From: Burkholderia sp. 8Y
GTDB lineage: Bacteria > Pseudomonadota > Gammaproteobacteria > Burkholderiales > Burkholderiaceae
Reading direction: 5' to 3'
Length of the DNA: 64,000 nucleotides
Assembly (NCBI RefSeq): GCF_902506145.1
Contig: NZ_LR733520.1
Span: 2,617,771-2,681,770 of the forward strand
Shown: positions 53,808 to 63,366 of the stretch, one piece after another
Layout: every line of letters starts with the position of its first letter
Position numbering within the stretch: position 1 is the first letter of the stretch
Notes under the pieces: generated by a model
What the model saw: only the letters and a program-made list of their open reading frames with translations
Told to the model about the DNA's origin: nothing
Databases searched by the model: none
Position numbers and translations under genes: made by a program

Positions 53808-54122
53808 TCAGGCCTTCTTGGCGTAGGCGCTGCACCAGCCCTTCGCGGCCACCTGCTTGCCGCCGAACATCGGGCACGGCGCGAACGGATCGGACGCCTT
53901 GCCTTGATAGAACTGGCAGTTGCCGCAATCCTGGCCGGGCGCGTACTTCGCGAACTTGGCCTTGTCGACCTTGCTCGCGTCCATCTTGTAGCCGAGCGCC
54001 TGCGCGGTCGGATCGGTTTCCTCGACCTTCGGCGCATCGGCGAACGCGACGCGCGAGCCGAGCGCGAGCGTCGACGCAACGCCTACGCTCGTCATCAGAA
54101 ATGTGCGACGGGATGTCTTCAT
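53808..54122 (-). CDS. High-potential iron-sulfur protein (HiPIP)
   Basis: A 104-residue electron-transfer protein. The twin-arginine signal SRRTFLMTSVGVAS sends it folded to the periplasm. The [4Fe-4S] ligands are four cysteines in QDCGNCQFY, APCPMFGG and GWCSAY, the normal HiPIP spacing. Mature size about 75 residues is typical. It shuttles electrons between respiratory complexes and reductases. A short gap separates it from the LhgO-like gene. Confidence 0.94.
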   Translation of the reverse strand: MKTSRRTFLMTSVGVASTLALGSRVAFADAPKVEETDPTAQALGYKMDASKVDKAKFAKYAPGQDCGNCQFYQGKASDPFAPCPMFGGKQVAAKGWCSAYAKKA

Positions 54123-54243
54123 GGTGACTCGCTCCATGTTGTATTGGGGGAAAGCGCCGTTCTGACGACGGCGATGTCCGAGCATAACAACACCGGAGCG
54201 ATTCGATGACGACAAATGTCGGAGATAAGCGCCGACGAACGCT

Positions 54244-55344
54244 TTAGCGCGCCATGTCGGCCACCCGTTCGCCGATGGCGAGCGACGCCGTCAGCCCCGG
54301 CGATTCGATGCCGAACAGGTTCACGAGCCCCGGCACGCCGTGCGCCGATTTGCCCTGGATCATGAAATCCGCCGCCGCCTGACCGGGGCCGGAGAGCTTC
54401 GGCCGGATGCCGGCGTAGGCCGGTTGCAGCGCGCCGTCGGGCAAGCCGGGCCAATACGCGCGAATGGCCGCGTAGAAGGAATCGGCGCGGCGCGGATCGA
54501 CGTCGTAATTGAGCGACGGCACCCATTCCACGTCCGGGCCGAACTTCGCCTGCCCGCCCATATCGACGGTCAGATGCACGCCGAGTCCCGCTTCGTTCGG
54601 CATCGGATAGATCAGACGCTCGAACGGCGCGCGTCCGCTCACGCTGAAGTAGTTGCCCTTCGCGAAGTAGAGCGGCGGCACGTGGCGGTCGTCGAGGCCG
54701 CGAATGCGCCGCGCGATGTCGTTCGCGTGCAGCCCCGCGCTGTTGATCAGATACGACGCCCGGAAGCGCGCCGGCGCCTGCCCGCCCGTCTCGACGATGA
54801 AGCAGCCTTCGCGCGCCTCGATGCTCGCGACCGGCGTATGGAACACGACGCCCGCGCCGTGATGTTCGGCGTCGCCTTGCAGCGCGAGCATGTACTGGTG
54901 GCTGTCGACAATACCCGTGCGCGGCGAATACACCGCTTCGACGCATTGCAGTTGCGGCTCCATTTCCCGCGCCTCTGCGCCGCTGATTCGCACGAGCCCT
55001 TGCACGCGATTTTCGACGCCCTTCTGCTCGATCGCCGCCAACTGCGGAATCTGATTGCGCGCGGTGGCGACGAGCAGCTTTCCGCATTGCCGGTGCGGCA
55101 CGCCATGCGCCTCGCAAAACGCGTAGAGCATCTCGCGCCCGCGCACGCACAGGTCTGCCTTGAGCGACCCGCGCGGATAGTAGATGCCGGCGTGAATCAC
55201 TTCGCTGTTGCGCGAACTCGTGCCGATGCCGATGGCTTCCCCCGCTTCCAGCACCATCACTTCGCGCCCGCGCAGCGCCAGCGCCCGCGCGATGGCGAGC
55301 CCGACGACACCCGCCCCGATCACTACGCATTCGATCCGATCCAT
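54244..55344 (-). CDS. FAD-dependent oxidoreductase, L-2-hydroxyglutarate oxidase-like
   Basis: A 366-residue flavoprotein of the DAO family. The FAD loop is [23 protein letters not shown], and [23 protein letters not shown] is the characteristic LhgO/L2HGDH segment. The C terminus has [20 protein letters not shown]. The likely reaction is oxidation of L-2-hydroxyglutarate to 2-oxoglutarate, electrons going to the quinone pool. Substrate by resemblance only. Confidence 0.88.
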   Translation of the reverse strand: MDRIECVVIGAGVVGLAIARALALRGREVMVLEAGEAIGIGTSSRNSEVIHAGIYYPRGSLKADLCVRGREMLYAFCEAHGVPHRQCGKLLVATARNQIPQLAAIEQKGVENRVQGLVRISGAEAREMEPQLQCVEAVYSPRTGIVDSHQYMLALQGDAEHHGAGVVFHTPVASIEAREGCFIVETGGQAPARFRASYLINSAGLHANDIARRIRGLDDRHVPPLYFAKGNYFSVSGRAPFERLIYPMPNEAGLGVHLTVDMGGQAKFGPDVEWVPSLNYDVDPRRADSFYAAIRAYWPGLPDGALQPAYAGIRPKLSGPGQAAADFMIQGKSAHGVPGLVNLFGIESPGLTASLAIGERVADMAR

Positions 55345-55527
55345 GTTTCTTCCCGCGCCACCTCGATGCCAACTATTCTACGTGCGGCTCTATTGCGCGT
55401 TGCACAACAACGCACGCAGTAAGCATCGTTTTCCGGTGCAATTCGGAAAAAGGCAAGAATCTGGCCGCCACGCGCGGAAAATGACGCGTTTCGGCGGCTT
55501 TTCGGCAAATCGCGAAACGAGGGCCCG

Positions 55528-56505
55528 CTAGAACCCGATCGATTTGCGGCGCGATTGCCGGTCGAGCTCGACATCGCGTGCCTCGACGTGATGCCTTCCG
55601 TCGATGCGCGCATTGCCGAACGCGTTGAGCATGGCGCGCCGCATGCCGCGCGGCGACGCCTGCGTGAGCGCGTCCAGCGGCGCGTCGCCGAGCGTCTCGG
55701 GAAAGCGGCTGCCCCACGCGTGCGCGTTGCGGATCTCCGCGTAAATGGCCTGCGCGATGCGCCGCGCGCCTTCGCGGTCCGGCGCGGGAATCTCGTACAC
55801 GTTCATGCGGTTGAGCAGCGGCTCGGGAATCGCGCGCGCGTCGTTGGCCGTGGCGATCCAGACGACATTGCCCGCGTTGATCGGCACCTCGGCGAATTCG
55901 TCGATGAAGGTCTGCGCCGTATCGTGTTCGAGCAGCGCGTAGAGCGCGCCGAGCGGATCGTATTGCGCGTCGCCGGTGGCCTTGTCGATTTCATCGACGG
56001 TCATCACGGGGTTCGCGTAGCTGCCGTTCACGAGCGCGTCGAAGACCTTGCCGGGCTTCGCGTTGCGCCATTGCGACGACGCGCCCGACAGAATCCACCC
56101 CGCCGTGAGCGAACTCATCGCGACGTAATGGCTGGACGTGCCGAGCAGCCGCGCGAGCTGCTTCGCGAAATGCGTCTTGCCGATGCCGGGCTCGCCCAGC
56201 AGCAGCATCGGCATGAGTTCGAGGCGGTCGTCGGTTTCGAGGCACAGCGCGATCTGCTTGCGGATATCGTCGAGCGGTTCCTCGAAGTTCGGCAGCGACG
56301 CCGCGAGATCGTCGGTGGAAGGCATGCGGTTGGGCTTCACGCAGAAGCGCAGGTTGCCGACCTTCAACATTTTTTCGTAGATCGCGCGCAAAGCTTCGCT
56401 CGCGCCGTCCGAGAGGTCGTTCAGCGCGGTCTCGACATCGTCCAGACTGTAGACCTTGCTGAACGACGCCACCGCCAGTTCTTGTTTGACCACGGCCGTC
56501 GTCAT
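55528..56505 (-). CDS. AAA+ ATPase related to Lon ATPase module
   Basis: A 325-residue protein. Walker A LLGEPGIGKTHFAKQ, Walker B VMTVDEIDK, sensor-1 IATANDARA and an arginine-bearing C-terminal helical lid (ASPRGMRRAMLNAF). It resembles the ATPase part of Lon but has no protease domain. ATG 56505 gives MTTAVVKQ. The function is unknown; it may remodel a protein complex. Single gene. Confidence 0.86.
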   Translation of the reverse strand: MTTAVVKQELAVASFSKVYSLDDVETALNDLSDGASEALRAIYEKMLKVGNLRFCVKPNRMPSTDDLAASLPNFEEPLDDIRKQIALCLETDDRLELMPMLLLGEPGIGKTHFAKQLARLLGTSSHYVAMSSLTAGWILSGASSQWRNAKPGKVFDALVNGSYANPVMTVDEIDKATGDAQYDPLGALYALLEHDTAQTFIDEFAEVPINAGNVVWIATANDARAIPEPLLNRMNVYEIPAPDREGARRIAQAIYAEIRNAHAWGSRFPETLGDAPLDALTQASPRGMRRAMLNAFGNARIDGRHHVEARDVELDRQSRRKSIGF

Positions 56506-56866
56506 GTCGCACCCCGTCTTTTTTCGCTTCGACGAGTCCAGTGTATCGATGACATGACCGCGCGCAAGCGAGCAGTCGCGGGAGTTTGCTGCCAATGTCA
56601 GGAAAGTGGGGCGCGCGTGGCGCACGCGAGTATCATCGTCGCGATGCCGTGGCGGTCGGGTTCGGAATGTGCTCAAGTAGGCGCGAGGTTGAGATCGACC
56701 GGACGCGGCCCTACATGATTCGCTGACGCGCTGAACCGCGTGAACCGCGCCCGATCCGTCGTGTCAGAACGAAGTCGCCGAGCCACACCCGTTCGGCGGC
56801 CGCCGCGCCGTGAGCCTTGCGCGGTCAGCCGCCATCCGATCCGCCCGCGCGCCGGAGAAGCCTTCA
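56506..56866. other. Intergenic region, divergent promoters
   Basis: 361 bp between the AAA+ gene (minus) and an exported protein (plus). No gene-like frame with a ribosome site and no terminator hairpin was found. Confidence 0.4.
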
Positions 56867-57397
56867 ATGACTCAAACGAACCGCATCGCAATTCCGCACC
56901 TCATTCGATCCGCGCTCCTCGCCTGCGCGTGTCTCGCCGCGAGCCACGGGGTGTTAGCGCAAAGCGCGCCGCAGCCCGTCACGTGGGAACTCCAGGTCGT
57001 GCGCGACGGCCAGCAGATCGACACTTTCTCGGCGACGACGAACGTCGGCCAGGCGCGCACCGATACGCATCACGATGTCGTGCAGAACCGCGTCGGCTGC
57101 GCGGACAAGCCGGCCGGCGACATCGATCTGCAACGCACGCTCACCGTTTCGCCGACGCACGCAAGCGCCGACGACATCACGCTCGCCATCGACGCGCAGG
57201 AGACGCTGCAGAGCGACGCATCGCAGGCGCTGCCGTCGGGCTGCAAGGTGCCGCCGGCGCCGCGCCAGGTGAACGCCTCGCATCCCGGCCTCGTGTTGAA
57301 ACCGGGCGAATGGGCGCAGTGGCAGATTATCGACAGCAATCCGTCGCTGACGTACCGGGTGCGCGCGAGCCTGGCATCGTCCGCGCCGGCGCAGTGA
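56867..57397 (+). CDS. Exported hypothetical protein
   Basis: A 176-residue protein with GGAGAAG 8 nt before ATG 56867. The signal peptide ends near SHGVLAQSAPQ. The mature part is beta-rich (VTWELQVVRDGQQIDTF), with two cysteines. It is periplasmic and not a recognised family. The nuclease gene at 57,439 starts 41 bp after its stop on the same strand. Confidence 0.78.
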   Translation: MTQTNRIAIPHLIRSALLACACLAASHGVLAQSAPQPVTWELQVVRDGQQIDTFSATTNVGQARTDTHHDVVQNRVGCADKPAGDIDLQRTLTVSPTHASADDITLAIDAQETLQSDASQALPSGCKVPPAPRQVNASHPGLVLKPGEWAQWQIIDSNPSLTYRVRASLASSAPAQ

Positions 57398-57438
57398 GCC
57401 AGCGCACGCCCGCGCCACCACGCACAAAGAACGAACGC

Positions 57439-58248
57439 ATGCGAAATCCAGAACATCTTCCGCCAGCACCGTCCGCGAACGTGGTCACGCCGTATTTCAC
57501 GGCGGTGAGCTGGAATCTGCACAAGGGCCGCTCGCCGCTCGGCCTGCGCGCATGGAACGCCATGCAGCGGTGGGTGCAGACCACCAACGCGGACGTCTAT
57601 TTTCTTCAGGAAGCCATGGCGCGGCGACTGCCGCAGCCCGTGCTCGAGAGCGGCTTCGGCACGCCGCTTTCCGCGCCGCTCGACGATGTCTGGCATTGCC
57701 AGGCCACCGAAATCGCCACCGCGCTCGAATTGCAGATCGCGCTTGGGCCCAACGTCTTCAAGCCGTCGTGGCGGCACGGCAACGCGATTCTTTCGCCGCA
57801 TCCGCTGGACCTTTCCGGGCGCTGGGATATTTCCGCGCATCGCTTCGAAAAACGCGGGCTTCTGGTCGCGCGCGCGACGTTCGCGGGACACGCGATCACG
57901 CTTCTATGCGCGCATCTCGCCCTCACGCGCGCCGCGCGGCTGCGTCAGATGAACTGGATCGCGCACTGGATCGCGAAGGAAGCGCCGGACGGACCGCTCG
58001 TGCTGGCGGGCGATTTCAACGACTGGCGCAACGATTCCGTGCCGCTTTTCGGCGAACTCGGCATGCACGAAGTCGCGACGATGCTCGGGGAATCCGGCCG
58101 CACGTTTCCGGCGTTCTCGCCGGCGCTCGCGCTCGACAAGATGTTCGTGCGCGGCCTGAAGCCCGTGGAGTGGATCGTGCCGACGCAGGATACCGCGTGG
58201 CTTTCCGATCACCTGCCGTACATGGCGAAGCTGTGCGTAGCGAGTTGA
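57439..58248 (+). CDS. Endonuclease/exonuclease/phosphatase family protein (YbhP-like)
   Basis: A 269-residue metal-dependent phosphohydrolase. Catalytic motifs are visible: SWNLHKG, FLQEAM (Glu), LAGDFNDWR (Asp-x-Asn) and SDHLPYMAKL (His). It resembles E. coli YbhP. The substrate may be DNA, RNA or a phospholipid; the family alone does not decide. ATG 57439 was chosen. It converges with the receiver gene. Confidence 0.88.
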   Translation: MRNPEHLPPAPSANVVTPYFTAVSWNLHKGRSPLGLRAWNAMQRWVQTTNADVYFLQEAMARRLPQPVLESGFGTPLSAPLDDVWHCQATEIATALELQIALGPNVFKPSWRHGNAILSPHPLDLSGRWDISAHRFEKRGLLVARATFAGHAITLLCAHLALTRAARLRQMNWIAHWIAKEAPDGPLVLAGDFNDWRNDSVPLFGELGMHEVATMLGESGRTFPAFSPALALDKMFVRGLKPVEWIVPTQDTAWLSDHLPYMAKLCVAS

Positions 58249-58257
58249 AACGCGCGG

Positions 58258-58650
58258 TTAGGGGCGCGTGAGCAGCGCCTCGAGATCGCCGATGGAAACC
58301 GGCTTGGTCAGATGATGATCGAAGCCGGCGTCGAGCGCGGTCTGCCGGTCCTCGGCGCTGCCGTAGCCGGTGAGCGCGAGCAGAAGCGCATCGCGGGTCG
58401 CATCGCGTTTGCGCATTTCGCGCGCCACCTCGAACCCGCTCATGCCCGGCAAGCCGATGTCCAGCACCACGACATCGGGCCGGAAATCGTCGATGGAACC
58501 GAGCGCGCACACGCCATCGGACTCCGTGCGCACTTCATGGCCGAGCGCCTCCAGCAGCATCGACAGGGCGAAGGCCGCATCGGCGCTGTCATCGACGAGG
58601 AGGATACGGCGGCACACTGCACCGTGATTCGTTTCGGCGTTGGGGGTCAT
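58258..58650 (-). CDS. Single-domain response regulator
   Basis: A 130-residue receiver. LLVDDSADAAFAL holds the acidic pocket, VVVLDIGLPGMSGFE the phospho-acceptor Asp, LALTGYGSAED the Thr, and HHLTKPVSIGDL the Lys. It has a 14-residue N-terminal extension and no output domain. No kinase is adjacent. It resembles the protein at 48,133 and receiver modules of hybrid kinases. Confidence 0.9.
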   Translation of the reverse strand: MTPNAETNHGAVCRRILLVDDSADAAFALSMLLEALGHEVRTESDGVCALGSIDDFRPDVVVLDIGLPGMSGFEVAREMRKRDATRDALLLALTGYGSAEDRQTALDAGFDHHLTKPVSIGDLEALLTRP

Positions 58651-58780
58651 GCGTGTCTTCGCATTATTGAGATAGCTCGCCGACTGTAGCACATGGCGCA
58701 CGGCCGGTCGGGGAAAGACACCGCAACGCGCCGCGCGATGGCTCTGCTATCGTGATTCTTTTGGCCGCATCCGCACTGCC

Positions 58781-59380
58781 ATGTTCGATCTCTTCGACGA
58801 CATTCCCAAGCCCGACATTGCGTGGCATCCGGACTGGATCGACGCGGACGCCGGCTCCGACCTGATGGCCGCGCTCATCGACGAAGTGCGCTGGCAGCAG
58901 GACACGATGAACACGCCGGGCGGACGTGTGCCGCTGCCGCGCTTGACCGCCTGGCAAGGCGAACCGGACGCGGTCTACGTCTATTCCGGCATCCGCAACG
59001 TGCCGCAGCCGTGGACGCCCGCCGTCGCGCAGCTACGCGACGCCGCGCAGGTTGCCAGCGGCGCGCGATTCAACAGCGTGCTCATCAACCGGTATCGCAG
59101 CGGGCTGGACAGCATGGGCTGGCACGCGGACAAGGAGCGCGAACTCGGCCCCGAGCCGGTCATTGCTTCGGTGAGTCTCGGCGCGACGCGCACCTTCGAA
59201 TTCCGCCACGCGCGCACGCATGCCACGCACGCGCTTTCGCTGACGCACGGCAGCCTGCTCGTGATGCGCGGGCGCACGCAGCAGGAATGGGTGCATCGCG
59301 TGCCGAAGGAGCCGGGCGCGCGCGGCGAGCGCATCAATCTCACGTTCCGCTGGGTGGACGCTTCGAAAGCGCGCAAGTGA
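58781..59380 (+). CDS. alkB: AlkB-family alpha-ketoglutarate-dependent dioxygenase
   Basis: A 199-residue Fe(II)/2-oxoglutarate enzyme that removes alkyl damage from DNA bases. The Fe ligands are His and Asp in GWHADKE and the distal His in WVHRVPK; the 2-oxoglutarate-binding Arg is in INLTFRW. NRYRSGLDSMGWHADKE is the ALKBH2/3-like signature rather than E. coli-like spacing. The symbol is used for the family. It is near the RidA gene, which is on the opposite strand. Confidence 0.9.
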   Translation: MFDLFDDIPKPDIAWHPDWIDADAGSDLMAALIDEVRWQQDTMNTPGGRVPLPRLTAWQGEPDAVYVYSGIRNVPQPWTPAVAQLRDAAQVASGARFNSVLINRYRSGLDSMGWHADKERELGPEPVIASVSLGATRTFEFRHARTHATHALSLTHGSLLVMRGRTQQEWVHRVPKEPGARGERINLTFRWVDASKARK

Positions 59381-59398
59381 GCCGCGCGGGCCGCGCAA

Positions 59399-59797
59399 TC
59401 AAGGCCGCCGGGCGATGAAATCGATCTCCACGAGCGCATCGCGCGCCAGTGCCGTCACGCCGACGCAGGTGCGCGCCGGCAACGGCTTCGGCAGAAAATA
59501 CGAGCGGTAGACGGCGTTCATGGCGTCGTAATCGCGCTTGAATTCCGTGAGGAAGATTCGCACGCTCACGACGTGATCGAGCGTCAGGCCAAGCCCGGTC
59601 AGCACGAGAATCAGGTTGTTCATCACGCGCCGCGTCTGTGCCGCGACGCCATCGGGCAGGGGTGCGCTGTCGTCGTCGGGATCGGTCGGCATCTGGCCGG
59701 TGAGAAACACCCAGCCGTCGGCTTCGGCCGCGTGCGAGAACGGGCCGACGGGCGTCGGCGCGGCGTCGATCATCGAGAATTTTGGTGACTGGGTCAT
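59399..59797 (-). CDS. RidA/YjgF-family enamine deaminase
   Basis: A 132-residue protein. The family start APTPVGPFSHA, the middle FLTGQMPTDPD and the C-terminal VEIDFIARRP, whose arginine binds the carboxylate, are all present. Such proteins hydrolyse reactive enamine/imine intermediates or act in degradation pathways. The trimer role is known for the family. The divergent or specific substrate is unknown. Confidence 0.9.
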   Translation of the reverse strand: MTQSPKFSMIDAAPTPVGPFSHAAEADGWVFLTGQMPTDPDDDSAPLPDGVAAQTRRVMNNLILVLTGLGLTLDHVVSVRIFLTEFKRDYDAMNAVYRSYFLPKPLPARTCVGVTALARDALVEIDFIARRP

Positions 59798-59964
59798 GGG
59801 CTGTTATCGAGTGCGCGGGATGCCACGGTAGCGCGCCAAAAATTGGCGCGGTGTGGCGGAGCGGGTCGGATGTGAAGATGAGCGGCTTTCGGTTGTTCGA
59901 TCGAACGAGACTCGAACTAGCCTCCGTGAGATCCGCGCCACGTTCCACGCAAAGCCCGATGAAC

Positions 59965-59996
59965 CAAAAAAGCGGCGAGCCATCCGGCCCGCCGCC
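59965..59996 (-). terminator. Terminator after the small exported protein gene
   Basis: On the minus strand GCGGCGGGC / GCTCGCCGC arms (one G-T pair), loop CGGATG, then TTTTTTGG. Confidence 0.75.
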
Positions 59997-60015
59997 TCAC
60001 CCGTAGCGTCTTCGA

Positions 60016-60312
60016 TTACCAGCCGTGGCGATCGTGCCAACGCTCTTCCCGATGCTCGCGCCGCCATTGATGTTCGCGCCATTCGCGGCGTTCACGCCAC
60101 TCGCGTTCGCGCCAGCGGTCCTCGCCGTAACCGTAGCCGTATCCATAGGCGACGGGCACCGCCGGCTGCACATACACCGGCTGCGCGGGCGCGTAATAGC
60201 CGGGTACGCCGATCCCCACTGCCACATCGACATGCGCGGACGCCGATGCCGACGCCGCCAGCGCCGCGATTCCCGCGAGCCCGATAACCGTACCAAGAAG
60301 TTTCTTCTTCAT
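60016..60312 (-). CDS. Small exported protein with Trp-Arg-Glu rich tail
   Basis: A 98-residue protein. The signal peptide MKKKLLGTVIGLAGIAALAASASASA is followed by a Pro/Tyr-rich stretch with YGYGYGYG, and then a repetitive tail made of WRERE-type units (REREWRERREWRE). Similar small exported proteins are common in Burkholderia and are of unknown function. GGAGG-like SD is upstream of ATG 60312. A terminator follows it. Confidence 0.8.
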   Translation of the reverse strand: MKKKLLGTVIGLAGIAALAASASASAHVDVAVGIGVPGYYAPAQPVYVQPAVPVAYGYGYGYGEDRWREREWRERREWREHQWRREHREERWHDRHGW

Positions 60313-60427
60313 TTCGCTTCCTCCCTGCACCGAGTGCCGTGTGAGTCAGATGCAGTCTAGAGAGCGATGTCTGACACAGGTGCAACAGCGATGCCAGAAA
60401 GGTAACGCGAGGTAACGGCCATGCGCG

Positions 60428-60850
60428 CTAGCGCACGCGCTTGCCGGTTTCGTCGATGATCACTTGGCCGTCTTCCTTCGCGAACGGTCCCTTCTGCGGC
60501 GAAGGCAACAGGTCGATCACGAGTTCCGACGGACGGCACAGGCGCGCGCCGAGCGGCGTATCGACGAACGGACGGTTGATCAGAATCGGGTGCGCGAGCA
60601 TCGCGTCGATGAGCTGATCGTCGGTGAGCGACGGATCGTCGAGACCCAGTTCGGCATAGGGCGTGCCCTTCTCGCGCAGCGCCTCGCGCACCGTGAGACC
60701 CGCACGCGCGATCAACGCGACGAGCGTCTCGCGGCTCGGCGGCGCCGTCAGATATTCGATGATGTTCGGCTCGATGCCCGCATTGCGGATCAGCGCAAGC
60801 GTGTTGCGCGACGTGCCGCACTGCGGGTTGTGGTAGAGGGTGACGGTCAT
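60428..60850 (-). CDS. arsC: Arsenate reductase (glutaredoxin-dependent type)
   Basis: A 140-residue enzyme reducing arsenate to arsenite with glutathione/glutaredoxin. The catalytic cysteine is in NPQCGTSRNTL near residue 11. Family arginines are seen in HPILINRPFVDTPLG and LCRPSE. It matches the plasmid R773 ArsC pattern over its whole length. No arsR, arsB or acr3 gene lies beside it, so it is a lone housekeeping-type copy. The ATG at 60850 is standard. Confidence 0.94.
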   Translation of the reverse strand: MTVTLYHNPQCGTSRNTLALIRNAGIEPNIIEYLTAPPSRETLVALIARAGLTVREALREKGTPYAELGLDDPSLTDDQLIDAMLAHPILINRPFVDTPLGARLCRPSELVIDLLPSPQKGPFAKEDGQVIIDETGKRVR

Positions 60851-61145
60851 GGCGCGCTCCGTTGTGTCGGTCGATGCCTCGCATTCTAGGGCCGCAACGC
60901 GCAATGCGCGCATGAAGAATGTCATGCGCGCCCGCATCGCGTCACGTCGTTGACCGAGTTGCGAGCGTATAAGCGAATCTGCTGTTCATTGCCGAATTGC
61001 GGCCTATAACGGAAGGGCGTGCGGCGCGCGGGTTGCTAAACGCGATGCAGCGACATGAAACCGTGCCGCAAGACACTGCGCCAGCGCAGGCCCCGCGCGA
61101 TCTGGAAGCGCCGCACGCCAGCGCGTCACTCTCAAGGAGCACAAC

Positions 61146-61427
61146 ATGAAATCACGTCTTGTCACGACGGCGCTCGCCGCCACGTTGCTCGCCGCCGCGG
61201 GCGTCGCCTCGGCGCAGCAAAGCTACTATCGGACCGCACAGGTGCCGGGCCAGGCCACGCCCGACACGTGGACGCAGTCCGCCGACACGCAGAGCCAGAC
61301 CGGGGATATGTCCTACGGCGGCGTTTCCTCCACGCGCAGCGACACCGGCTCCGCCGCCATGCGCCGCGACCCGATTTCAAAGCCGTGCGTGCGCGGCCCG
61401 CAGTGCGACATCTTCTTCGGCAACTGA
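61146..61427 (+). CDS. Small exported hypothetical protein
   Basis: A 93-residue protein. CAAGGAGCACAAC precedes ATG 61146. The signal peptide ends at GVASAQQ. The mature 70 residues are Ser/Thr/Gln-rich and unstructured, ending with two cysteines in PCVRGPQCDIFFGN, which may form a disulfide. It is probably periplasmic. Family unknown. Confidence 0.8.
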   Translation: MKSRLVTTALAATLLAAAGVASAQQSYYRTAQVPGQATPDTWTQSADTQSQTGDMSYGGVSSTRSDTGSAAMRRDPISKPCVRGPQCDIFFGN

Positions 61428-61518
61428 TGGAGGCTCACGCTAGCATCGGTGCATCGAGGGCGCGTCTCCCGTCCACACGGACCCGCGCCCTTTCACTCTC
61501 CTAGCCGAGACCGCCCTC

Positions 61519-61785
61519 ATGCACCGCGAAGAATTTCTCGCCAGCCTTTCCGCCGAAGGCTTCCACGAAGTCGCGACCGTCACGCGCGAACCGAACGGCT
61601 CGCTGGATACGCACACGCATCCGTTCGAAGCAAAGGCGCTGATCGTCGAAGGCGAACTTGCGCTGCGCATCGGCGACGATGCGCGGCTGTATCGAACGGG
61701 CGACATCTTTCATCTGCCGGCCAACGTCGAGCATTCGGAACGGTACGGGCCGCACGGCGTCAGCTATCTCGTCGGGCGTAAATAG
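61519..61785 (+). CDS. Small cupin protein
   Basis: An 88-residue single cupin. Metal ligands are in THTHPFEAKALIVEG (His, His, Glu) and HLPANVEHSE (His). It has a typical GDIFHLPA second motif. The start MHREEFLASL was taken. Substrate unknown; many such proteins bind small aldehydes or act as sensors. Monocistronic, between an exported protein gene and the DUF72 gene. Confidence 0.88.
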   Translation: MHREEFLASLSAEGFHEVATVTREPNGSLDTHTHPFEAKALIVEGELALRIGDDARLYRTGDIFHLPANVEHSERYGPHGVSYLVGRK

Positions 61786-61880
61786 CGCGCAAGCAGAGCG
61801 CAGGCAGCGCGGCGCACGTTCGTGCCGGGTTCGCTACACTCGTGACATCCAGCGATCTTGCATGAGACCGGAGATGCCCG

Positions 61881-62708
61881 ATGGCGGCGAAGAACAAGAC
61901 TGACAGCGCGGCACGCATACGTGTCGGTATCGGCGGATGGGATTTCGAGCCGTGGCGCGGCACGTTTTATCCCGAAGGTCTCACGCACAAACGCGAGCTT
62001 GAATTCGCGAGCCGCGCGCTGACGAGCATCGAGGTGAACGGCACGTTCTATCGCTTGCAGAAGCCGGACACGTTCGCCAAGTGGCGCGATGAAACGCCCG
62101 ACGACTTCGTGTTCTCGCTGAAGGCGCCGCGCTATGCCACTAATCGCCGCGTGCTGGCTGAAGCGGGCGATTCCATCGAACGCTTTTTCGGAAGCGGCGT
62201 GCTCGAACTGCAGGACAAGCTCGGCGCGATCAACTGGCAGTTCGCGCCGACCAAGCATTTCGATCCCGAAGACTTCGAGCGCTTTCTGAAGCTGCTGCCC
62301 GCGACGGTGGAAGGCCGCGCGATGCGTCACGCCGTGGAAGTGCGGCACGAAAGTTTCGCGGATCCCGCGTTCGTCGCGCTGTTGAGGAAGTACGGTGTCG
62401 CGGTTGTCGTAGCGGGCGATTCGAAGTATCCGCAGATCGCGGATATCACCGCGCCGTTCGTCTATGCGCGCATCATGGGCACGACCGAGAAGCAGAAGCT
62501 GGGTTACTCGAAGGCGGCTTTGGACCGCTGGGCGGCACGGGCGAAGGAATGGGCGGCGGGCGGTATGCCGGAGGATTTGCAGACGGCCGGCAAGGCGCCG
62601 GCCAAGGCATCGGCGCGCGATGTGTATCTGTACGTCATCAGCGGGCACAAGGCGGCTAATCCTTCGGCCGCGATGGCGCTTATCGAGCGATTGAATAAAG
62701 CGGCGTAG
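61881..62708 (+). CDS. DUF72 family protein (YecE-like)
   Basis: A 275-residue TIM-barrel-like protein. The N terminus RVGIGGWDFEPWRGTFYPEG, the middle VNGTFYRLQKPDTFAKWRDETPDDFVFSLKAPR, with its two halves conserved across the family, and the C-terminal VYLYVISGHKAANPSAA are typical. The family has no proven function. It lies at the end of the gene run before the 246-bp repeats. Confidence 0.88.
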   Translation: MAAKNKTDSAARIRVGIGGWDFEPWRGTFYPEGLTHKRELEFASRALTSIEVNGTFYRLQKPDTFAKWRDETPDDFVFSLKAPRYATNRRVLAEAGDSIERFFGSGVLELQDKLGAINWQFAPTKHFDPEDFERFLKLLPATVEGRAMRHAVEVRHESFADPAFVALLRKYGVAVVVAGDSKYPQIADITAPFVYARIMGTTEKQKLGYSKAALDRWAARAKEWAAGGMPEDLQTAGKAPAKASARDVYLYVISGHKAANPSAAMALIERLNKAA

Positions 62709-62861
62709 CGCGATGGCGCGGCTCGTTGACGAACTTCTGCGTGCAAGGAGGTATGGCACGGCAATGCCGTCGTCGCGTGCCGGAGTCGAGCTGGCGATCA
62801 GGCGAGGGCGAGAACGGCCGGAAATCGCGGACGACCATCCCTTTCGACGACGCCCTATTGA

Positions 62862-63330
62862 CCGCGCCGTCTCATTTCCGAACAACTGCGCTGCGGCGAA
62901 TCCGATGGTTCATCCGCATACCGTTGCATCGCGATTCGGTCGTCGCTCACGCCGAACGCGTGCTGCCGATTAAGGGCGCGCGTCGGCTTCGTCCCGCAGT
63001 CGGGGAACTGCATGCATGCGGTCCGCAACTTGCCGAACGACCCTCACCTTCGCCGACGCCCAGACTGCCGCAGGTTGCCTTCAAGTCGCCGACGCCGAGA
63101 CGCCGCACAGCTCCGTCTCATTCCCGAACAACTGCGCTGCGGTCGATCCGATGGTTCATCCGCACACCGTTGCATCGCGGTTCGGTCGTCGCTCACGCCG
63201 AACCCGTGCTGCCGACCAAGCGCGTGCGTCGGCTTCGTCCCGCAGTCGGGGAACTGCGTGCATGCGGTCCGCAACTTGCCCGAGAATCTCACCCTCGCCG
63301 ACGCCTAGCCGCCGCACAGCTTCGTCCGCC
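62862..63330. repeat. Tandem direct repeat of a 246-bp non-coding unit
   Basis: A block beginning near 62,865 (GTCTCATTTCCGAACAACTG) recurs near 63,111 with an offset of 246 bp. About 200 bp match well, including GATGGTTCATCCGCA, GTTGCATCGCG and CGTCGGCTTCGTCCCGCAGTC. A partial third copy begins near 63,310. Open frames run through it, but none has a ribosome site or protein-like composition. It lies between DUF72 and the GlxR-like gene. Confidence 0.8.
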
Positions 63331-63366
63331 TGAAGACCGGCACGACGCGCAGTTTTGCGAACGCCC

